From Janthinobacterium sp. ROICE36 (GTDB lineage Bacteria; Pseudomonadota; Gammaproteobacteria; Burkholderiales; Burkholderiaceae_D), in contig NZ_PEBS01000039.1 in NCBI RefSeq assembly GCF_002869965.1, forward strand, positions 1 through 54,877: a stretch of 54,877 bases of DNA, read 5' to 3'. The number at the start of each line of letters is the position of its first letter. Positions within the stretch are counted from its first letter, which is position 1. The notes under the pieces were generated by a model. That model was not told the origin of the DNA. It ran no database searches and worked only from the letters and a program-made list of their open reading frames with translations. Positions 33,428-41,901 of the stretch are shown piece after piece. Made by a program: the position numbers and the translations under genes.

Positions 33428-34702
33428 CTACTCCAGGGGCACGCTGCGGTATTTATTCACCTCCAGGGCCGATACGGCCGGCGCATCATTGCCCCAAGAG
33501 GCGCGCAGATACGTTACCACGGCTGCCACCTCGGCGTCATCCATGACGGGGCCGAACGGCGGCATGCCGTAGGGGCGCGGGTTGCCGCTGGTTCCCGGCG
33601 CAAAGCCGCCGTTGAGCACGAGGCGGATGGCGTTGACGGCCGACTCCGTCGTCAGCGCGCGGTTGCCGGCCAGCGGCGGGTAGCCGGGCGGCACGCCCTT
33701 GCCGTCGGCCTGGTGGCAGCTCGCGCATTGCGCTTCATACAGTTTCGCGCCCAGCACGAGTTGCTGCCGAACTTGCTCCGACGTGTCGCGCGGCGCTTTT
33801 TTCGCCACTTGCGCGGGGCCGGGCAAGCTTTTCAGGTACACGGCCATTGCCTGCACGTCGTGCGTGCCCATGTGCTGCAAGCTTTGCCGCACCACCTCGG
33901 CCATGGGGCCGAAGACGGTGGCGCGCGGCGACACGCCCGTTTGCAGCAACTCCACGATATGCGCCGTGTCCCAGTCACCGAGGCCCGCTTCCGCGTCCGA
34001 CGTCAGCGAAGGCGCGTACCAGCCCAGCACGGGGATCAGGCCGCCCGACAGGCCTTCGTCGCTGCCACCCAGGGTGGTGCGGCTGCTATGGCAGGCGCTG
34101 CAGTGGCCCAGGCCCTGTACCAGGTAGGCGCCGCGGTTCCATTCCATGCTTTGCGTCGTGAGGGGCTGGTACACGCCCGGCTTGAAGTACAGCGCGCGCC
34201 AGGCGGCCAGCGCGATTTGCTGGTTATAGGGGAAGCGCAGCGCATGCGGCGCGTTCGCCTGCCGGTGCGGCGGCAGGCTCTGGAAATACGCGTACAAGGC
34301 GTCGCTGTCTTCGCGCTGCACCTTGGTGTAGCTGGTGTACGGAAAGGCCGGATACAGCAAACGGCCGTCTTTCGACTTGCCGTTGTGGATGGCGCGCCAG
34401 AACTCGTCGGCCGTCCAGCTGCCGATGCCCGTTTCCTTGTCGGCCGTGATGTTGGGCGAGAGCACTTTGCCAAACGGCGTCTGCAAGGCCCGTCCGCCCG
34501 CGTACGCCACGCCGCCGCGCGTCGTGTGGCACGCCATGCAGTCGCCCGCCCTGGCCAGGTAGGCGCCGCGCGCGACCAGCTCTTGCTGGCTCAGGTTGCT
34601 GGCAGCGGCGGGCGGGCCGATGTCGTCGTCCGGATACAGCAGGAACTTGGCGCTGCCGCCGACGATCAGCACCAGGCCGGCCGCGATCATCCATTTTTTC
34701 AT
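33428..34702 (-). CDS. triheme cytochrome c (dehydrogenase electron-transfer subunit type)
   Basis: This 424-residue exported cytochrome has an N-terminal signal/anchor (residues 3-22) and three CxxCH heme sites: Cys55 (CMACH), Cys201 (CSACH) and Cys326 (CASCH). Each is followed later by a Met-containing segment that can ligate the heme. Size and spacing match the triheme subunit of membrane-bound flavoprotein dehydrogenases (gluconate, sorbitol and alcohol types). The ATG at 34702 overlaps the stop of the upstream cytochrome gene by 4 nt. A much longer open frame exists upstream but lies out of frame with the real c4-type gene. No dehydrogenase flavin subunit is adjacent. Confidence 0.88.
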   Translation of the reverse strand: MKKWMIAAGLVLIVGGSAKFLLYPDDDIGPPAAASNLSQQELVARGAYLARAGDCMACHTTRGGVAYAGGRALQTPFGKVLSPNITADKETGIGSWTADEFWRAIHNGKSKDGRLLYPAFPYTSYTKVQREDSDALYAYFQSLPPHRQANAPHALRFPYNQQIALAAWRALYFKPGVYQPLTTQSMEWNRGAYLVQGLGHCSACHSSRTTLGGSDEGLSGGLIPVLGWYAPSLTSDAEAGLGDWDTAHIVELLQTGVSPRATVFGPMAEVVRQSLQHMGTHDVQAMAVYLKSLPGPAQVAKKAPRDTSEQVRQQLVLGAKLYEAQCASCHQADGKGVPPGYPPLAGNRALTTESAVNAIRLVLNGGFAPGTSGNPRPYGMPPFGPVMDDAEVAAVVTYLRASWGNDAPAVSALEVNKYRSVPLE

Positions 34703-35451
34703 GGCGCCACCTGCGCGGTAGAACCCGGCACGCCGCCGCAGTGCAGCGGCAAGGGCAGGACGATGCTGCTGGCGGGACGCGCGTCGGCGCTGGCCGCTTG
34801 TGTGCCCAGCCAGGCCGAGACGGCGCCCACGTCCGCGTCTGACAGGCGCTGCGCCACTTGCGCCATGCAGTCGGGCGCGTGGGCGCGGCGGATACCGTTT
34901 TTCCAGGCGCCCAGCTGGGCGTTGATATAGTCGCGCGGCAAGCCCAGCAGGCCGGGAATGGCGGGCGCCACGCCGGCCAGCTGCTGGCCATGGCAGGCGA
35001 CACAGGCGGGGATTTTTTTCGCGCGATCGCCTTGCAGCACCAGTTGCTTGCCACGCGCCAGGGCCGTCGTACCGGCGCTGCTGGGCTGGGTCGGCGGCGG
35101 GGCCGGGTGCTGGGCCGCAAAATACTCGGCGATTTCGCGCAGGTAGTCGTCCGGCAAGTGCTCGACCATGTAGTTCATCATCGGATACTGGCGCCGTCCC
35201 TCGCGAAAGTTCAGCAACTGGTGGTACAGGTAGCCGGCCGGCTTGCCGGCGATGCGGGGAAAGAAGGCGTCGTGGCGCTCCTGTTGCGCATGGCAGGACG
35301 TGCACGCCTTGATGCGCTGTTCCAGGCTGTCGTGGCCGGCTGGCAGTGCGGCCGGTGCGGCCAGCGCCATGCCGGGCAAGGCGCAAGCCAGGGTCAGCAC
35401 CAGCACGAGGGGGAAATGCAGTTGCACGGAAAGTCGCATGGAGAGTTGCAT
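34699..35451 (-). CDS. diheme cytochrome c, c4-like
   Basis: This 250-residue periplasmic protein has a signal peptide (about 1-32, ending ALAAPA) and two CxxCH sites, Cys50 (CTSCH) and Cys150 (CVACH). Each is in a domain of about 100 residues, the two-domain layout of cytochrome c4. The FPRIAGKPAGYLYHQLLNFREGRR block is typical of c4. It is translationally coupled to the triheme cytochrome downstream, so the two probably form one electron-transfer chain toward the terminal oxidase. The start could also be the ATG four codons later. Confidence 0.87.
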   Translation of the reverse strand: MQLSMRLSVQLHFPLVLVLTLACALPGMALAAPAALPAGHDSLEQRIKACTSCHAQQERHDAFFPRIAGKPAGYLYHQLLNFREGRRQYPMMNYMVEHLPDDYLREIAEYFAAQHPAPPPTQPSSAGTTALARGKQLVLQGDRAKKIPACVACHGQQLAGVAPAIPGLLGLPRDYINAQLGAWKNGIRRAHAPDCMAQVAQRLSDADVGAVSAWLGTQAASADARPASSIVLPLPLHCGGVPGSTAQVAP

Positions 35452-35546
35452 GGGAAAATTACCTGTCTCGTCGGTCGATATGGCGTGCCGGTGTTGCTGC
35501 CCGGATGTTGTTACCCTAGCATATACCGGGCACTGTCTTTGTGACA

Positions 35547-35579
35547 GGATCAGTTGTGCAATAAAACTACGGATCAGTT
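35547..35579. promoter_or_regulatory. direct repeats at the MocR promoter
   Basis: GGATCAGTT occurs twice, at 35547-35555 and 35571-35579, 24 bp apart. MocR/GabR-type regulators are known to bind direct repeats. A promoter TTGTGA (35539-35544) / TAAAAC (35562-35567) with 17-bp spacing is interleaved with them, so autoregulation, and possibly control of the divergent cytochrome operon, is likely. Confidence 0.55.
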
Positions 35580-35591
35580 TGAGGAGCAGGG

Positions 35592-37013
35592 TTGAAACGA
35601 TATGAAGAATTGGCGGAAGAAGTGGCCGCCATGATCAGCACGCAGCTGTTGTTGCCTGGTGATAAATTGCCCTCCGTGCGCCAGCAGCATGCGCGCAGGG
35701 GCGTGAGCCCGTCGACGGTGTTCCAGGCGTATTATTTGCTCGAAGCGCGCGGCATGATCGTCTCGCGTCCCCGTTCCGGTTATTACGTGGCGCCGCAGCG
35801 CGCCGCGCTGGCGCCCGAGCCGGACAGTTCGCGCCCGCTCGACGCCAGTACCACCGTCGATGTCAGCGATCTCGTCTTCGAGGTGCTGGGCGCCGTGGGC
35901 GCGCGCGATATCGTGCCCTTCGGCTCGGCGTTTCCCAGCCCCCATCTGTTTCCGATGGAACGGCTGGCGCGGGCCGTGTCGGCCAGCATGCGCCGCCTCG
36001 ACCCGTGGAGCACCGTGACGGACTTATCGCTGGGCAATGCGGAATTGCGCCGCCAGATCGCGCTGCGCTACCAGCTCGACGGCGTGCGCGTTTCCAGCGA
36101 CGACATCGTCATCACGAATGGCGCGCTGGAAGCGCTGAACCTGTGCCTGCAAGCCGTCACGCGGCCCGGCGACACGGTGCTGATCGAGTCGCCCAGCTTC
36201 TATGCCTGTTTGCAGGCGCTGGAGCGGCTCGAACTCAAGGCCGTGGAGATCGCCACCAGCCCGCGCGACGGCGTCGACCTGGCGGCGCTGGAAGAGTTGC
36301 TGCAGCGCCACCAGCCCAAGGCATGCTGGCTGATGACGAGTTTCCAGAATCCCCTGGGCAGCCTGATGCCGCCCGAAAAGAAGCGCGCACTGGTGGCACT
36401 GCTGGCGCGCCATGGCGTGCCGCTGATCGAGGATGATGTGTATGGCGAGTTGTACTTTGGCAAACAGCGTCCCGGCTTGACGAAGAGTCATGACAGCGCG
36501 GGGCTGGTCATGCATTGCAGCTCGTTTTCCAAGACCCTGGCACCCGGTTTCCGGCTGGGCTGGGCCGTGGCGGGCCGCTACGCGCGCCAGGTCGAGCGCT
36601 TGAAACTGACCACCAGCCTGTCGGCGCCCATACCGCTGCAAATGGCGCTGGCCGATTACCTGGCACAGGGCGGCTACGAGCGTCATTTGCGCCAGCTCCG
36701 GCTGACCCTGGCGGCACAGCAAAACACCATGCTGCAAGCCATCGCCGTGCATTTTCCGCCTGGCACGCGGGTCACGCGGCCGCAGGGAGGTTATTTTGTC
36801 TGGGTGGAGATGCCTGCCGGCGTCGATGCGCTGGCCTTGCACCGCAGCGCGCTGGCGGCCGGCATCAGCATCGCGCCCGGCCCCATCTTTTCCGCCACCC
36901 GCGCGTTTCGTCATTGCATCCGCCTCAATTACGGCCACCCGTGGAGTCCGCAGCTGGAAGACGCCATCGCCACGCTGGGGCGGCTAGCGCTGGCGGCGGC
37001 AAGCGACGCATGA
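35592..37013 (+). CDS. MocR-family PLP-dependent transcriptional regulator
   Basis: This 473-residue fusion has a GntR-type winged helix (about 1-70, LPSVRQQHARRGVSPSTVFQAYYLLEA, interrupted here for brevity) and an aminotransferase-like fold. The PLP lysine is Lys314 in SSFSKTLAPGF. YGELYF and the Arg near the C-terminus (IRLNYG) complete the cofactor/carboxylate pocket. The TTG at 35592 has GGAG 5 nt upstream. MocR proteins sense PLP or PLP-amine adducts and regulate amine, GABA or vitamin B6 genes. No such gene adjoins, so its targets beyond its own promoter are open. Confidence 0.9.
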   Translation: MKRYEELAEEVAAMISTQLLLPGDKLPSVRQQHARRGVSPSTVFQAYYLLEARGMIVSRPRSGYYVAPQRAALAPEPDSSRPLDASTTVDVSDLVFEVLGAVGARDIVPFGSAFPSPHLFPMERLARAVSASMRRLDPWSTVTDLSLGNAELRRQIALRYQLDGVRVSSDDIVITNGALEALNLCLQAVTRPGDTVLIESPSFYACLQALERLELKAVEIATSPRDGVDLAALEELLQRHQPKACWLMTSFQNPLGSLMPPEKKRALVALLARHGVPLIEDDVYGELYFGKQRPGLTKSHDSAGLVMHCSSFSKTLAPGFRLGWAVAGRYARQVERLKLTTSLSAPIPLQMALADYLAQGGYERHLRQLRLTLAAQQNTMLQAIAVHFPPGTRVTRPQGGYFVWVEMPAGVDALALHRSALAAGISIAPGPIFSATRAFRHCIRLNYGHPWSPQLEDAIATLGRLALAAASDA

Positions 37014-37102
37014 AAAAAGTCCCTTGCGCCAGCAAGTGTTTCATTTCAAAAAGAAATATTGCTGTTATATTGATGTATCTATAACTAATGATGGGAACAA
37101 TA

Positions 37103-37450
37103 ATGGATAACACGCAGCCGGAAGTAACGCGTACGCAAGATACGACGATCGCCATCCTGTCCCACGTTGGCGGCCTGTTCACCAGCTGGGTGGCGCCGCT
37201 GATCCTTTATTTGATCAAGAAAGATGATGCGGATAAATTCTCGGCCGAGAATGCCCGCGAAGCGCTGAATTTCCAGATCACCCTGATCATCTGGTATTTC
37301 GCCTGCTTCATCCTGTCGTTCGTGCTGATCGGCCTGTTCCTGTTCTGGGTGGTGGCGCTGGCCAACCTGGTGTGCTCGATCGTCGCGGCCGTCAAAGCCA
37401 GCAATGGCATTACCTACCGCTATCCCCTGACTTTGCGGCTCGTCAAATAG
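37103..37450 (+). CDS. DUF4870 membrane protein
   Basis: This 115-residue protein has a short polar N-terminus and three or four hydrophobic segments (HVGGLFTSWVAPLILYLI, LIIWYFACFILSFVLIGLF, WVVALANLVCSIVAAV). The family motif with Asp/Lys then FSAENAREALNFQI is present. DUF4870/Tic20-like proteins are inner-membrane proteins of unknown function. The ATG at 37103 is preferred because GGGA lies about 6 nt upstream; ATGs at 37088 and 37091 are alternatives. A short GC-rich hairpin follows at about 37459-37478 without a T-run. Confidence 0.8.
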   Translation: MDNTQPEVTRTQDTTIAILSHVGGLFTSWVAPLILYLIKKDDADKFSAENAREALNFQITLIIWYFACFILSFVLIGLFLFWVVALANLVCSIVAAVKASNGITYRYPLTLRLVK

Positions 37451-37569
37451 GACTGCGCCAGCCGCCACCTTGTTGGCGGCGGCTGTTGCCATGAATTATT
37501 GCATGCAGGACGCGAGCAGCGGATGCCGGCGGACTTGCTCCGGCCGATATTGCAGCAAGGTACGCCGGC

Positions 37570-38211
37570 TCAGGCGGGTGCGGGTGGCATGGCCGGCGGC
37601 GTGCTGGCGCGCGGCGCTTTTTGCGGCGCTACCTTGCCGCCGTCGACGATCCAGCGGCGGTACACGCGCAGGGCCACTTGCGCATCGTCGGCCGCGTACA
37701 GGATCTGCTTTTCCGTCAGGCGCGACGTGGCCCAGTTGGTGGTGGAGATTTTTTTCGATTTCTGCAGGTGCAGGCCGAAGAACTTGGCCACGGCCGTCTT
37801 CGCACCCAGGTCGTTGCGCTGGCCGCCGCGCAGGGCCACGGACAGGTCCAGCACGTGCGCTGGAACAATGCCCAGCTTGTTACTCAGGCGCTTGACGTCG
37901 TCGGACAGGCCAAAACCCACCTTCAGGGTGGTGGTCGATTCGAGGATGGCTTTCAGTTCGGCCAGGGGCGGCGTGGCGCCCACCTGGAACAGATAGGCGA
38001 TGTCGTCGGTGGCCAGCTGGATCAGGTGCGGCCCCGTGGAGGACTCGCCCTTGACGAACGTCGGCTTCGATTCCGTATCGAAGCCGATGGCGTCCGCTGC
38101 CAGCAGGGCGGCCATGGCTGCCCTGGCTTCGTCACTGGTGCGTACCAGCCTGACATGCTCGAGTGCAATGCCTTGATAGGGGGGCAGTGGCGGTGCGGCA
38201 GCGGTGTCCAT
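37570..38211 (-). CDS. RNase D-like 3'-5' exonuclease domain protein
   Basis: This 213-residue protein consists mainly of a DEDDy-type 3'-5' exonuclease domain. Asp and Glu appear in IGFDTESKP, Asp in a FGLSDDVKRL segment, and Tyr/Asp in QILYAADDAQVALRVYRRW. HRDC domains of full RNase D are absent, so it is a single-domain enzyme. The C-terminus is Ala/Pro-rich. It is 9 nt downstream of the ProQ-domain gene on the same strand, so the two are likely one operon and may act on the same RNAs (inference). Confidence 0.87.
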   Translation of the reverse strand: MDTAAAPPLPPYQGIALEHVRLVRTSDEARAAMAALLAADAIGFDTESKPTFVKGESSTGPHLIQLATDDIAYLFQVGATPPLAELKAILESTTTLKVGFGLSDDVKRLSNKLGIVPAHVLDLSVALRGGQRNDLGAKTAVAKFFGLHLQKSKKISTTNWATSRLTEKQILYAADDAQVALRVYRRWIVDGGKVAPQKAPRASTPPAMPPAPA

Positions 38212-38220
38212 GAAACCGGA

Positions 38221-38730
38221 TCAACCTTTGCGCGAGAATTTCGCGGTCAGCTGATTCAGTTTTTCCAGGCGCAAACGGCTCGCTTCTTCGGCGGCCGCCG
38301 CATCGCGCTCGGCTTTCTTGCGCTCGGCTTCCTTCTTGAAGCGCTGCTGCAGTACTTGCGCGGCGTGGTCGCGGTGCGTTTGCGTCACTTCCGCGCCGGC
38401 CGTGCCGTCGAGGTCGTAGCGGATCTTGGCTTTTTCCATCACGCGCAGGTAGCGCAGCGAACCCGTGTGGATGCCCAGCGCCGTGCGCATCAGCTTGCGG
38501 TCCAGGTCCGGCAGGCGTGCCAGGATCTGCTTGTCGATACCGATCGACAAGGGCAGGCAATCGCGGAATGGCGGGAATTGCTCCTGGAACTGCTTCAGCA
38601 GGGCGCGCGCGGTCAGGCCGGCAGGTGCCGGCGTGGTCGCTGCGGCCGGTGCCGCCGCTGGGGCTGCATCGACTGGCGTGTCAGGAGTGGTGGCTTGCTG
38701 GTCTGGCGTGGAGCTGGTCATCGACATCAT
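38221..38730 (-). CDS. ProQ/FinO-domain RNA chaperone
   Basis: This protein of about 169 residues has an Ala/Pro/Thr-rich, probably disordered N-terminus (about 1-38) and a ProQ/FinO domain (about 40-135: ARALLKQFQEQFPPFRD, PLSIGIDKQIL, LMRTALGIHTGSLRYLRVM). The tail is Lys/Glu/Ala-rich and coiled. ProQ proteins bind structured mRNA 3' ends and small RNAs. The start is uncertain among ATGs at 38730, 38727 and 38721; no Shine-Dalgarno is evident. It precedes an RNase D-like gene and is divergent from rpoD. Confidence 0.85.
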   Translation of the reverse strand: MMSMTSSTPDQQATTPDTPVDAAPAAAPAAATTPAPAGLTARALLKQFQEQFPPFRDCLPLSIGIDKQILARLPDLDRKLMRTALGIHTGSLRYLRVMEKAKIRYDLDGTAGAEVTQTHRDHAAQVLQQRFKKEAERKKAERDAAAAEEASRLRLEKLNQLTAKFSRKG

Positions 38731-38867
38731 TGGTTGGGCTATAAACGGGGAGCATAGCACGCGCCACAGGCAAGTGCATTGTCTTTTTTGGCAACTTGCG
38801 CGGAGATAAGCGGGGCCGTACTACAGTGCTCGCAGCGCGAAATGCGGGAAATGTGTATAATGTCGGC

Positions 38868-39083
38868 TTGCGCTGATGACTGGACCCCGTATTTGACGGT
38901 CTGGCTCAGGAGTGCAGGGGATAGGAGCAGTGCGGTGCAGGGCCATCATTATTGATATTTTTGATATCAGATATTTTGCTTATCAATTATCCAGATAACT
39001 GGCCTTCGTGCATAATCTTGCTCTCCGCTGTGTCTTCACTGAACAACAATAGATTCAAGCCCGTTCTGGTACGGGCTTTTTTT
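38868..39083 (+). ncRNA. candidate small RNA or long terminated leader upstream of rpoD
   Basis: A good -10 (TGTG-TATAAT, hexamer 38856-38861) starts a stretch of about 215 nt that ends at a clear intrinsic terminator (39057-39083). No convincing ORF lies inside; the only long frame reads through the terminator. The -35 region is weak. It could be an independent sRNA or an attenuated 5' leader of rpoD. It did not match any RNA I recognise (not 6S, tmRNA, SRP or RNase P RNA by eye). From 39084 to 39297 no further gene was seen. Confidence 0.45.
39057..39083 (+). terminator. intrinsic terminator about 215 nt before rpoD
   Basis: AAGCCCGT-TCTGGT-ACGGGCTT with a run of T residues to 39083. It faces the rpoD direction, so it either ends an upstream RNA or attenuates rpoD. 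Confidence 0.85.
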
Positions 39084-39297
39084 CATTCCGCAATGTACAT
39101 CGCTTATTTATCTGATCCGGCTTCGGCCCCGCCGCTCTCGTTACGGGATGCGCGGGCTTTGAGCGCCCCGATAGACAGGCGCCGCTGCCTTTGACGGCAG
39201 CCGCAACAATACGCTCCATCGAGTCCGGTTTCGCAGGCTTAGGTGGAATCATTCACTTCGCGCCGACACCATCTGGTCTCGCATTAAGAGATATCTC

Positions 39298-41847
39298 ATG
39301 AAGAATACGCCAAAAACTTTAACGTTGTCCGCCAAGGCGCCACGCCCAGCTGCGGCGCCACTTGCGGTACCCAAAACGACTTTATCTTACTTCATCGATA
39401 ATGCGCAAGCGAATCCGGAAACCACGGTCACGACGGCGCCCACCGTCGTCACCGTGGTCAAGAAAAGCCGTTCGCGCCTCGCTGCCGTGCCACTGGCCGA
39501 GTCGGCTGGGGAAGCGCCCGTTGCCGCAGCGGCGGCCGAAGTCGTTGCCGAGGTCGCCGACGCTGCAGCGGCCAAGGCGCCAAGCGTGAAGATCGCCCCT
39601 GGCGCCAAGGCCCCGGTCGCGCCGCGCAAGGTCAGCGAAAGCGCCGCCACGAATAAAGTAGTGACGGCTGCCCGTACAAAAGTCGTGCGCGCCAAGCCCG
39701 AAGCGGCGCCAGTGACCATCATCACCGGCGCGCAAGTGGTCAGCAAGACCACGGACGCCGATGCCCTGGCCGCCATCGATACCTCGAACTATTTCCTGCC
39801 GACCGTCAAGGTGCCGGGCCGCCGTGGCCGCAAACCAAGCGAATTCACGCCGGAAAACGATGAAGTGGCAGCACTCAACGCTGTCGAGCGCGCCGAACTG
39901 AAGGCCGTGTCGAAAGCGCGCGACCGCAAGGCCAAGGGCGGCCTGGCGGATGCATTGGGTGATCCGGAAGCCTCGGCAGCGGACCTGGAACGCCGCCGCA
40001 AGCAGATTACGGGCTTGATCAATATGGGCAAGGAACGCGGTTTCCTTACCTATGCCGAGATCAATGACCAATTGCCGGAAAACATCATCGATCCGGAAGC
40101 CATCGAAGGCATCATCGCCACCTTCAACGACATGGGCATCGCCGTCTACGAGCGCGCCCCTGACGCGGAAAGCTTGTTGTTGACCGACAACGTCGCCACC
40201 GTCACCAGCGACGATGAAGTGGAAGCGGCTGCCGCTACCGCCCTGTCGACCGTCGACTCCGACTTCGGCCGCACCACCGACCCCGTGCGCATGTACATGC
40301 GTGAAATGGGCGCCGTGGCGCTGCTGACGCGCGAAGGCGAAATCGAGATCGCCAAGCGCATCGAAGGCGGCCTGAAAGACATGATCCAGGCGATTTCCGC
40401 CTGCCCCACCACCATCGGCGAAATCGTTGCCCTGTCGCAAAAAATCGCGCGCGACGAAATCAAGGTCGATGAAGTGGTCGACGGCTTTGTCGACTTGAAC
40501 GAAAGCAACGCCCCGGCGCCTGCCGCTGCCCCCGCGCCCGCCGCCGCCAGCGGTGACGACGAGGACGAGGAAGAAGAAGCCGAGGAAGAAGATGGCGACG
40601 CCAATGGCGGCGCGGCCGGTTTCTCCAGCGAGCAATTGGCCCAGTTGAAAAAGAATGCGCTGGAGAAGTTCAACGTCATTTCGATGCAATACGACAAGAT
40701 GCGCAAGGCGCCCGAGGGCTACAACTCGAAAGTCTACATCAAGGCCCAGGACGCCATCTCGCAGGAATTGCTGGGCATCCGCTTCACGGCCAAGGTCGTG
40801 GAAAAGCTGTGCGACACCCTGCGCGGCCAGATGGAAGAAGTGCGCCATATCGAGCGCGCCGTGCTGGAGCTGTGCGTGAACAAATGCGGCATGCCGCGCG
40901 CCCACTTCATCAAGGTGTTCCCGGGCAATGAATGCGACCTGGAATGGGTCGACCGCGAAGTCGATTGCAAGTATCCGTACAGCGCCATCCTCAGCCGCAA
41001 CGTGCCTGCCGTCAAGGAACTGCAAAAGAAGATGATCGACCTGCAAGCGCGCGTGGCCTTGCCACTGGCCGACTTGCGCAAGATCAACAAGCAGATGGCT
41101 GCCGGCGAAAAGCGCGCGCGTCACGCGAAACGCGAAATGACGGTCGCCAACTTGCGTCTGGTCATTTCGATCGCCAAGAAATACATCAACCGCGGCTTGC
41201 AATTCCTCGATCTGATCCAGGAAGGCAACATCGGCTTGCTGAAGGCTGTCGATAAATTCGAATACCGCCGCGGCTACAAGTTCTCGACCTACGCCACCTG
41301 GTGGATACGCCAGGCCATCACGCGTTCGATCGCCGACATGGCCCGCACCATTCGCGTGCCGGTGCACATGATCGAAACGATCAACAAGATGAACCGCATC
41401 TCGCGCCAGATCATGCAGGAAACGGGCAGCGAACCGGACCTGGCGACCTTGGCCGTGAAGATGGAAATGCCGGAAAACAAGGTGCGCGAGATCATGAAGA
41501 TCGCCAAGGAACCGATTTCCATGGAAACGCCGATGGGCGAAGATGGCGATTCGCAACTGGGCGACTTCATCGAAGACAACACCACCCTGGCGCCGCTGGA
41601 CGCCGCCCTGCATGCGTCGATGCGCAACGTGATCAAGGAAGTGCTCGATTCGCTGACGCCGCGCGAAGCGAAAGTGCTGCGCATGCGTTACGGCGTGGAA
41701 ATGTCGAACGACCACACGCTGGAAGAAGTGGGCAAGCAGTTCGACGTGACGCGCGAGCGCATCCGCCAGATCGAAGCGAAAGCCATGAGCAAGCTGCGCC
41801 AGCCTTCGCGTTCGGATAAATTAAAAACGTTCTTGACGCAGAATTAA
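39298..41847 (+). CDS. rpoD: RNA polymerase primary sigma factor RpoD (sigma70)
   Basis: This 849-residue housekeeping sigma factor has an Ala/Pro/Lys-rich extension of about 230 residues ahead of region 1.1 (RRRKQITGLINMGKERGFLT). Region 1.2 (DPVRMYMREMGAVALLTREGE) follows, then a non-conserved region with an acidic stretch near 419-437, region 2 (FSTYATWWIRQAITRSIADM, from about 662), region 3, and region 4 with the HTH (LEEVGKQFDVTRERIRQIEA). E. coli RpoD is 613 residues, so the N-terminal and central insertions are long. It is monocistronic here, flanked by terminators, without the rpsU-dnaG neighbours common elsewhere. Confidence 0.96.
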   Translation: MKNTPKTLTLSAKAPRPAAAPLAVPKTTLSYFIDNAQANPETTVTTAPTVVTVVKKSRSRLAAVPLAESAGEAPVAAAAAEVVAEVADAAAAKAPSVKIAPGAKAPVAPRKVSESAATNKVVTAARTKVVRAKPEAAPVTIITGAQVVSKTTDADALAAIDTSNYFLPTVKVPGRRGRKPSEFTPENDEVAALNAVERAELKAVSKARDRKAKGGLADALGDPEASAADLERRRKQITGLINMGKERGFLTYAEINDQLPENIIDPEAIEGIIATFNDMGIAVYERAPDAESLLLTDNVATVTSDDEVEAAAATALSTVDSDFGRTTDPVRMYMREMGAVALLTREGEIEIAKRIEGGLKDMIQAISACPTTIGEIVALSQKIARDEIKVDEVVDGFVDLNESNAPAPAAAPAPAAASGDDEDEEEEAEEEDGDANGGAAGFSSEQLAQLKKNALEKFNVISMQYDKMRKAPEGYNSKVYIKAQDAISQELLGIRFTAKVVEKLCDTLRGQMEEVRHIERAVLELCVNKCGMPRAHFIKVFPGNECDLEWVDREVDCKYPYSAILSRNVPAVKELQKKMIDLQARVALPLADLRKINKQMAAGEKRARHAKREMTVANLRLVISIAKKYINRGLQFLDLIQEGNIGLLKAVDKFEYRRGYKFSTYATWWIRQAITRSIADMARTIRVPVHMIETINKMNRISRQIMQETGSEPDLATLAVKMEMPENKVREIMKIAKEPISMETPMGEDGDSQLGDFIEDNTTLAPLDAALHASMRNVIKEVLDSLTPREAKVLRMRYGVEMSNDHTLEEVGKQFDVTRERIRQIEAKAMSKLRQPSRSDKLKTFLTQN

Positions 41848-41855
41848 GCAGTAAC

Positions 41856-41881
41856 AAAAAAGAGGCGCAAGCCTCTTTTTT
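41856..41881. terminator. bidirectional intrinsic terminator after rpoD
   Basis: AAAAAAGAGGC-GCAA-GCCTCTTTTTT: perfect arms with A- and T-runs on both sides, between rpoD and the convergent HAF-repeat gene. Confidence 0.9.
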
Positions 41882-41901
41882 ACGCCTGTAGCATGCCTTG
41901 C

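Noticed and set aside
33428..35386. 652-residue version of the triheme cytochrome
   Set aside because: The extra N-terminal 228 residues are the c4-type cytochrome gene read in a wrong frame; the true start at 34702 has a signal peptide and overlaps the upstream stop.
38952..39194. 80-aa frame upstream of rpoD
   Set aside because: It runs through a strong intrinsic terminator, has no ribosome-binding site and shows no protein-like composition after the terminator.
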